Source of the DNA: an uncultured Roseburia sp.
GTDB lineage: Bacteria > Bacillota > Clostridia > Lachnospirales > Lachnospiraceae
DNA length: 5,767 nt
Assembly: GCA_934307185.1 (NCBI GenBank)
Contig: CAKRCJ010000157.1
Coordinates: forward strand, 1 to 5,767
Direction: 5' to 3'
Below the pieces are notes generated by a model that worked only from the letters and a program-made list of their open reading frames with translations, ran no database searches and was not told the DNA's origin. Shown here one piece after another: positions 3,101 to 5,767 of the stretch. How positions within the stretch are numbered: position 1 is the first letter of the stretch; every line of letters begins with the position of its first letter. The position numbers and the translations under genes are program-made.

Positions 3101-5767
3101 TTACAGAATTATTATGCAACATTAAAGACTGTTCCGGATTCTATCAGCCAGTTTAACCATCCGGGAACAACCTTCGGTGATTTCAGTGATTTTGCTTATT
3201 ATGATGAAGACATCGATAAATTAGTTACAACAATTGAGGTTGGTAATGGTGAAGGAGCAATCGGAAGCTCCGGTTACTTCCCATCTTATGAATATTATCA
3301 GAGAGCATTAGACAAGGGCTGGCATGTTGCACCGACCAATAACCAGGATAACCATAAAGGTCTCTGGGGCGATGCTAATACTGCACGTTCCGTTGTTCTT
3401 GCAGACAGCCTGACACAGGATAATATTTATGATGCAATGCGTAATTACCGCGTATATGCAACAGAGGATAACGATTTAAGTATTTACTATACATTAGATG
3501 GTTATATCATGGGTTCTATCTTAGAAGATGGACAGACAGGTGAGGACATTACCTTAAAAGTAGAATTAAGTGATCCGACAGATACAGCAATCGGAAACGT
3601 ACAGGTAATTACAAACGGTGGTCTGGTGCTTGCAGAGAAAAATGTTGCTTCCTCACAGGATACCGTAACCTTTGACCTTAAAAATGAGTATTCTTTCTAC
3701 TATATTAAAGTAGTAGAGGCAGACGGAGATATCGCAGTTACTGCACCGGTATGGGTAGGTGAAGTAGAGGCAGCCGGTATTAACAGCATTTCAACAGACG
3801 AAGTGCTTCCGGTAAAAGATGAAGCGTTAACCGTTGACCTTGAATTATATAACAACGAAAACAGTGCCCTTGATATTACAGATATTTCATTTGAAGCAGA
3901 TGGAAAAGTAATTCATAAGGCAGATTTAGAAAAAGCAGGGCTTACAAGCGTAGCTTCCATGAGCACAGCAGATTATAGCTTTGACTATACATATGATGGT
4001 GTGGGAAGCCTTGAAATTAATGCGATTGTAACAGCTTCTTTAAATGGTGTTTCAAAAGTATATAAAGCAGTATTAAAGTTAAATTACGTTACACCGGAAA
4101 TGGTTACAAGGGTAATTATTGACGGTACACATTACAATGATTATGTCACCGGTTATTATGGTGGAAATCTTGGTAACTTTACTGCAATTGCAGGAAAGAA
4201 AAATGTAAAAGTAGAAGTAGTAAAAGATGAAATCACACCGGAAATGTTAGAAAACTGTGCTTTACTTGTTATTTCTGCTCCGGCGAAAAAGAATGGAACA
4301 GCAAATGCCGGAGATTATACCGTATCTCATTTTTCAGATGATTTCATTCAGATGGTAAAGGATTATACCGATAAGGGTGGAACATTAATCACCTGTGGTA
4401 TTGCAGATTATCAGGATACTACAAGCGGACAGACAGCGACAGAGATGAACAAGCTGCTTGCCGCAATCGGTGCTACCACAAAGTTAAACAGTGATGAGGC
4501 ATACGACGAAGTAAATAACGGAGGACAGCCGTACCGTTTGTACTTAAAGGGAACTTATAACAAAGAGTCCAGATACCTTACAGGTGCAAGTGAAGAACAG
4601 GAATACAGTGCATACAGCGGTTGTACAGTAAACTTAGATGCAGATGCAGTCGCAGCAGGAAAAGCAGAAGCTTTGGTAAATGGTTATGACACAACTTATT
4701 CCATCGATTGTAAAGATGAAAACGGAAACAAGGTAACAGGAAGTCCTGTTTATGTAGAAAAAGGAAATATGGTTGCACTTGCTCATGAGACATTAGACAG
4801 CGGAGCAAATATTTTCGTAGCCGGAACTGTATTTATTTCAGACTTTGAAGTAAAAGCAGAGCTGGATAATATCTGGGATTTACCTTATTTAAACCGTACA
4901 ATCGCAGAGAATATCTTAGATGAAGTTACCGTACAGCTTCCATTAAGTGATATTTCAGAAGTAAGAAAGAACGGTAAAGCTGGTGATGTTTACCGTGTAG
5001 AAGGATATGTGACAGCCGGAACAGACGTTGAGGAGAATAAATTCTTTGATACTATCTATATCCAGGATGACACAGCCGGAATTGATATTTTCCCATATGC
5101 AGAAGCCGGACTTGCACTTGGCACAAAAGTACAGATTGTCGGATATGTAGATGCATACCAGGGAGATAAAGAATTAAAGATTGTAAGCAGTAAAGTGCTT
5201 AGTGATGAACCGAAAAAAGTAATTACTCCTGCAAAAATGTCAGCAAAAGATGCCATGGATTATGAAAAATCCGGCGGAAGCCTTGTCCAGGTAGAAGGAA
5301 CTGTTACAGACGTATTATACGATACTGCAGGAACAGGAGTTTCCCAGTTCTGGTTACAGGATGAAAACGGTGACATTGCAAATATCTTTATTGATGGTTA
5401 CATTTTATCAGCAACAACAGGCAAAAATGAACTTGCTTCTGTTGTGGCAAAAGGAAAGAAAGTTTCCGCAGTCGGTGTTGTATACAATCATCCGGAAGGA
5501 GACTCCGATGAACCTGTAACCTGTCTGCGTGTAAGAAACTGTGATGAGATTGTTGCAGTAAATGACACGGAGAAACCGGACAACCCAACACCGGACAATC
5601 CAACACCGGATAACCCGACACCGGATAATCCACAGCCGGATACACCATCCGGGGATAACACCGGAAATACCGGAAGCGGAAGTGACAGCAACACCGGAAA
5701 TGACAGTACAGGAGATACCGGAAACGGAAGTGACAGCAATACCGGAAATGACAGTACAGGAGATACC
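74..5767 (+). CDS. Giant exported multidomain protein with PHP (CehA/McbA-type) metallohydrolase domain, 3' truncated by window
   Basis: This is an uninterrupted frame of 1898 codons with no stop before the right edge, so the product is longer than 1898 residues. The ATG at 74 is chosen because an in-frame TGA (71-73) directly precedes it, SD-like sequence lies upstream, and it yields a complete signal peptide. Predicted order: signal peptide, beta-sandwich A, TPEETE linker, CHB_HEX_C-like module, accessory module, second sandwich A', two CHB_HEX_C-like modules, PHP metallohydrolase, two Ig-like sandwiches, GATase1-like alpha/beta domain, two OB-fold-like modules, and a low-complexity stalk. 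Only the PHP domain has recognisable catalytic residues. The product is expected to be secreted and perhaps wall-anchored, acting on an extracellular phosphate ester or similar substrate. The substrate is inferred, not shown. The C-terminus, and any sortase motif or extra catalytic domain, is outside the window. No frameshift is evident: the frame is continuous and recognisable motifs occur throughout. Confidence 0.96.
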   Translation, partial: MKGKQNRLWKCACSLVFAFCMLFTTVMPGLTPAMTAYAAEIQTQSDAVEKGTIAEWNYTKDTIPATLESCGATAGSGTLSISGATHSAQSSTTSIAAVNWVVGAGWTISVNAADYKDLKFSASMRSSGTGPKNFNLQYSFDGTNWAEIENSGVQLNKTLAKKYDNVSLPEELNGKSFTLRVTMIDTTSVNNSDVAATGVSNINSIIVSGTKTAEVTPGGDSSETPEETETPEETETPEETETTETPEETETPEETETPEEKICEKVTASVQAGEVEAGTKVALATATEDAKITYHTNLDETEIDYTSEIEITEDVTIFATAEKEGYTKSETAEFAYTVKKAETESYPLVTELSDGNIVAFYYVADKYVLTETVTGQKLSGATAEVTDNMLALPETAAALTVSVDEDGYYTFKSNGKYLTSQPTGNGVSFADAASDYSLWELEKADENGNFFIKNVNAAFNGNKNQYLEYYKGFTTYGKTSGSNNSDYTFQFYLIDKGTPSVNIKADTSITEKTAQWAGNADYAKAGVTPENGIPGDVYVTNDLKDADTAFTATVSGKKVQPYMETKSSTTGSVSYYMGAIGLGSGTDDYAQFEFPTTGYANLAMSFRLRASKSAAGNFQMQYSTNGTDFKNLSSGTYSYKYTKYVNGEPSEVSDEGKITDGIAKTSMAPTYYINFTFDIPNEAANADKLYIRLVPGTTRADGKTGLPDSGNSVRIDSVEFSANPIISSDQCGYVTAEPEEGTVMLGSEVTLSSAAEGAEIRYSVNGGEEKVYDAANKPKLDTLPATISAYAVKEGLKNSIVRSFSYEQAQVASIKATPNGGSVALNSAVTLTCETEGAVIQYSTDDGANWTNYDGKIILSELPAAYKVKAVKDGYLDSPVQTLVFTERANEKYNIYFGQLHSHTSYSDGAGSCEEAYQHATNVGNLDFLAVTDHSNSFDNADAASITDGSMSEEWTEGHELATKYTTDTFVGIFGFEMTWSNGLGHMNTFNTDGFQSRTQTAYSTYSTALQNYYATLKTVPDSISQFNHPGTTFGDFSDFAYYDEDIDKLVTTIEVGNGEGAIGSSGYFPSYEYYQRALDKGWHVAPTNNQDNHKGLWGDANTARSVVLADSLTQDNIYDAMRNYRVYATEDNDLSIYYTLDGYIMGSILEDGQTGEDITLKVELSDPTDTAIGNVQVITNGGLVLAEKNVASSQDTVTFDLKNEYSFYYIKVVEADGDIAVTAPVWVGEVEAAGINSISTDEVLPVKDEALTVDLELYNNENSALDITDISFEADGKVIHKADLEKAGLTSVASMSTADYSFDYTYDGVGSLEINAIVTASLNGVSKVYKAVLKLNYVTPEMVTRVIIDGTHYNDYVTGYYGGNLGNFTAIAGKKNVKVEVVKDEITPEMLENCALLVISAPAKKNGTANAGDYTVSHFSDDFIQMVKDYTDKGGTLITCGIADYQDTTSGQTATEMNKLLAAIGATTKLNSDEAYDEVNNGGQPYRLYLKGTYNKESRYLTGASEEQEYSAYSGCTVNLDADAVAAGKAEALVNGYDTTYSIDCKDENGNKVTGSPVYVEKGNMVALAHETLDSGANIFVAGTVFISDFEVKAELDNIWDLPYLNRTIAENILDEVTVQLPLSDISEVRKNGKAGDVYRVEGYVTAGTDVEENKFFDTIYIQDDTAGIDIFPYAEAGLALGTKVQIVGYVDAYQGDKELKIVSSKVLSDEPKKVITPAKMSAKDAMDYEKSGGSLVQVEGTVTDVLYDTAGTGVSQFWLQDENGDIANIFIDGYILSATTGKNELASVVAKGKKVSAVGVVYNHPEGDSDEPVTCLRVRNCDEIVAVNDTEKPDNPTPDNPTPDNPTPDNPQPDTPSGDNTGNTGSGSDSNTGNDSTGDTGNGSDSNTGNDSTGDT
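224..706 (+). other. Beta-sandwich module A (residues 51-211)
   Basis: This module begins with an IAEW-type strand and alternates polar and hydrophobic residues in a pattern typical of an extracellular beta-sandwich. Residues 117-148 contain a core ending in NFNLQYSFDGTNW, followed by a strand with FTLRV. The same core recurs at residues 601-632 of the protein, so this is a duplicated module. Comparable N-terminal modules are found in secreted nuclease or phosphatase proteins of gut Firmicutes. A carbohydrate- or surface-binding role is a guess; no catalytic residues are visible. Confidence 0.5.
740..853 (+). repeat. ETPEET tandem repeat linker (residues 223-260)
   Basis: Six 18-bp units encode ETPEET: 740-757, 758-775, 776-793, 803-820, 821-838 and a shortened last unit at 839-853. 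A 9-bp ETT insert (794-802) separates the third and fourth units. Units differ almost only at synonymous positions (GAA/GAG, ACA/ACT, CCG/CCA). Blocks 758-793 and 803-838 match at 33 of 36 bases, suggesting a 45-bp step in the array's growth. The peptide is acidic and Pro-rich, a typical extended interdomain spacer. The composition creates long open frames on the minus strand that are not genes. Confidence 0.95.
860..1087 (+). other. CHB_HEX_C-like module 1 (residues 263-338)
   Basis: The segment matches the pattern of the chitobiase/beta-hexosaminidase C-terminal family (PF13290-like): an opening strand, an EAGTKVALAT segment, an ITYHTN strand in the place of the family's usual Y(T/S)-type strand, a TEDVTIFATA strand, then a GYTKSE turn and closing FAYTV strand. 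Its length of about 76 residues is normal for the family. These modules are immunoglobulin-like spacers common in secreted Firmicutes proteins and have no catalytic function of their own. Confidence 0.75.
1106..1561 (+). other. Gly/aromatic-rich accessory module (residues 345-496)
   Basis: The module opens with a LSDGNIVAFYY segment and continues with DGYYTFKSNGKYLTSQ, a SLWELE strand, FFIKNVNA, QYLEYYKGFTTYG and a closing YTFQFYL strand. This arrangement resembles an accessory domain known from secreted 5'-nucleotidase or nuclease-type proteins of gut bacteria, where a repeated 'Y-F-GKYL / W-E / F-I-NV / YLE' layout suggests a beta-trefoil-like or beta-barrel fold. The resemblance is from memory of the family and the fold is inferred. 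No active-site signature is seen. It may bind ligand or surface polymer. Confidence 0.5.
1595..2248 (+). other. Beta-sandwich module A' (residues 508-725), diverged copy of module A
   Basis: Residues 601-632 align without gaps with residues 117-148 of module A. By eye 11 of 32 positions are identical, including the NF-x-x-QYS-x-x-GT core. The module then carries a longer insertion around KYTKYVNGEPSEV and a final IRLVPG strand, ending in RIDSVEFSANP. This is an internal duplication at the domain level. The nucleotide sequences have diverged, so the duplication is old. Function is unknown, presumably the same binding or spacing role as module A. Confidence 0.55.
2264..2497 (+). other. CHB_HEX_C-like module 2 (residues 731-808)
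   Basis: The order of elements is as in module 1: CGYVTAEPEEGTVMLGSEV, then TLSSAAEGAEIRYSVNGG, a LPATISAYAVKEG strand, and a closing RSFSYEQ. The Y-S strand after EGAEI and the A-Y-A-V-K-EG strand are the family hallmarks. It follows module A' directly and abuts the next copy with no linker, forming a rigid pair just before the catalytic domain. Confidence 0.7.
2498..2737 (+). other. CHB_HEX_C-like module 3 (residues 809-888)
   Basis: This copy runs from SIKATPNGGSVALNSAVTL through a VIQYSTDDGANW strand and YKVKAVKDGYLDS to a closing VFTER. It is better conserved relative to the family consensus than module 2, with the standard IQYSTDDG-type strand. It ends only a few residues before the first strand of the PHP domain, so modules 2 and 3 probably pack against or position the catalytic domain. 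Confidence 0.75.
2750..3535 (+). other. PHP superfamily metallohydrolase domain, CehA/McbA type (residues 893-1154)
   Basis: All PHP motifs are present in order. Motif I is GQLHSHTSYSDG (His901, His903, Asp908). Motif II is VTDHS (Asp933, His934). GFEMTW gives Glu977, and GHMNTF gives His986. FNHPG gives His1029, and NNQDNHKG gives Asp1092 and His1094. By analogy with trinuclear PHP enzymes (HxH, motif-I acidic or His residue, H, E, H, H, DxH), all nine ligands appear intact, which predicts an active metal-dependent phosphoesterase or related hydrolase. The RSVVLADSLT and YRVYATED segments followed by a DG-x-x-MGS strand are characteristic of the CehA/McbA branch, whose named members hydrolyse carbaryl (CehA) or act in microcin pathways (McbA). 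Those substrates are not implied here. Location is extracellular. Confidence 0.9.
3542..3763 (+). other. Ig-like sandwich after the PHP domain (residues 1157-1230)
   Basis: The segment has a LKVELSDPT strand, a VQVITNGGLVL strand, a VTFDLKNEYSFYYIKVVEADG hairpin region and an end of AVTAPVWVGE. A beta-sandwich ending in a 'YY-x-V-x-x-x-DGD-x-A-x-TAP-x-WV' pattern commonly closes the PHP unit in this family, so it may be a structural part of the catalytic unit rather than an independent module. No catalytic residues of its own are apparent. Confidence 0.55.
3770..4087 (+). other. Ig-like/CARDB-like sandwich (residues 1233-1338)
   Basis: The strands LTVDLELYNN, ISFEADGKVIHK, SFDYTYDGVGSLEINAIVTA and KAVLKLNY alternate in the manner of CARDB-like or other adhesin-type beta-sandwich domains. 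Assignment to a precise family is uncertain. It connects the PHP unit to the alpha/beta domain that follows and probably acts as a spacer. Confidence 0.4.
4103..4921 (+). other. GATase1-like (DUF4350-like) alpha/beta domain (residues 1344-1616)
   Basis: This is the only stretch outside the PHP domain with a clear alpha/beta character. It begins with a RVIIDGTHYNDY strand, followed by NCALLVISAP, then a helix FIQMVKDYTDKGG leading to the strand TLITCG. The domain ends with ANIFVAGTVFISDF and a helix ending in RTIAENILDEV. Strand-helix order and the GGTLI-type element are those of class I glutamine-amidotransferase-like folds, which often occur as non-catalytic domains in surface proteins. Cys1441 is present in TLITCG, but it is not in a convincing nucleophile elbow with a downstream His-Glu pair, so catalysis is doubtful. 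Confidence 0.6.
4982..5203 (+). other. OB-fold-like module 1 (residues 1637-1710)
   Basis: The segment starts with DVYRVEGYVTAG and continues with TIYIQDDTAGIDIFPY, then LALGTKVQIVGYVDAYQGDKELKI. The V-EG-V / IQD-x-T-x-GI-I / G-V-x-V-GYV-x-x-Y-x-x-E-L order is the signature of a YhcR-type OB fold, as found in secreted nucleases and phosphatases of Bacillus and Clostridia. OB folds commonly bind nucleic acid or oligosaccharide, so this gives weak support for a nucleic-acid-related substrate. Confidence 0.65.
5270..5554 (+). other. OB-fold-like module 2 (residues 1733-1827)
   Basis: This is a second domain with the same strand logic as the preceding one: SLVQVEGTVTDVLYD, then QFWLQDENGDIANIFIDGYI, then KGKKVSAVGVVYNHP and a closing LRVRNCDEIV. 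Between the two copies lies a short segment with TPAKMSAKDAMDYE. The pair reads as a tandem of diverged OB folds. It is the last folded domain before the low-complexity stalk. Confidence 0.6.
5576..5647 (+). repeat. PDNPT tandem repeat (residues 1835-1858)
   Basis: Three 15-bp units encode PDNPT, followed by PDNPQ and a final PDTP. Codons vary between GAC/GAT, AAC/AAT and CCA/CCG, so the DNA units are not identical. Pro- and Asp-rich arrays of this kind span or approach the cell wall in Gram-positive surface proteins and fit a location just outside the wall. They also give spurious open frames on the minus strand. Confidence 0.92.
5678..5767 (+). repeat. 48-bp direct repeat encoding a GSDSNTGNDSTGDTGN unit, running off the window
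   Basis: A complete unit covers 5678-5725 and a second, truncated by the window edge, starts at 5726. The 42 shared bases differ at a single synonymous position (AAC at 5690-5692 versus AAT at 5738-5740). Near-identity at DNA level points to recent duplication by slippage or recombination, in contrast to the diverged PDNPT units just upstream. The Ser/Asp/Gly/Asn/Thr-rich peptide is an unstructured stalk. More copies, and a wall-anchor signal, may follow outside the window. Confidence 0.9.

Noticed and set aside
4578..5256. Minus-strand open frames, including a hydrophobic one at 5056-5256
   Set aside because: They are antisense to the GATase1-like and OB-fold coding sequence. The hydrophobicity follows from the complement of acidic, Asp/Gly-rich codons and is not evidence of a membrane protein.
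5388..5739. Minus-strand open frames with Gly-Val-Ser-Gly-Leu and Pro-Val repeats
   Set aside because: They mirror the PDNPT and Ser/Asp/Gly repeats on the + strand. The repeat pattern is fully explained by the stalk.

Overview
The window is essentially one gene. From an ATG at 74 to the right edge (5767) a single + strand frame stays open for 1898 codons. It encodes the N-terminal and central part of a giant exported multidomain protein, and the stop codon and C-terminus lie beyond the window. The moderately A/T-rich coding sequence prefers GAA, GCA, ACA, AAA and GGA codons. The Gram-positive signal peptide ends in an AYA/A site, and the linkers are of TPEETE and PDNPT type. Together these point to a Firmicute, most likely a gut Lachnospiraceae (Roseburia/Eubacterium/Blautia-like). 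The family assignment is inference; no rRNA or taxonomic marker is present.

Layout: 1-73 is a short leader with Shine-Dalgarno-like sequence and possibly the last codons of an upstream gene. Then, in protein order (residues): signal peptide 1-38; beta-sandwich A 51-211; TPEETE linker 223-260; first chitobiase-C-terminal-like (CHB_HEX_C) module 263-338; a Gly/aromatic-rich accessory module 345-496; a second, diverged sandwich A' 508-725; two more CHB_HEX_C-like modules 731-808 and 809-888; a PHP-superfamily metallohydrolase domain of the CehA/McbA type 893-1154; two Ig-like sandwiches 1157-1230 and 1233-1338; an alpha/beta domain resembling class I glutamine-amidotransferase-like (GATase1-like/DUF4350-like) folds 1344-1616; two OB-fold-like modules 1637-1709 and 1733-1827; and a PDNPT then Ser/Asp/Gly/Asn/Thr-rich low-complexity stalk from 1835 to the edge.

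The PHP domain is the only recognisable catalytic unit, and all nine expected metal-ligand positions can be found in it. The rest looks like surface display, spacing and substrate-binding machinery. The working interpretation is an extracellular, possibly wall-anchored phosphoesterase or related metal-dependent hydrolase. Because OB folds and this accessory module set also occur in secreted nucleases and 5'-nucleotidases of gut Firmicutes, a phosphate-ester, nucleotide or nucleic-acid substrate is plausible but unproven. No RNA gene, mobile element, CRISPR array or second convincing gene was seen on either strand.
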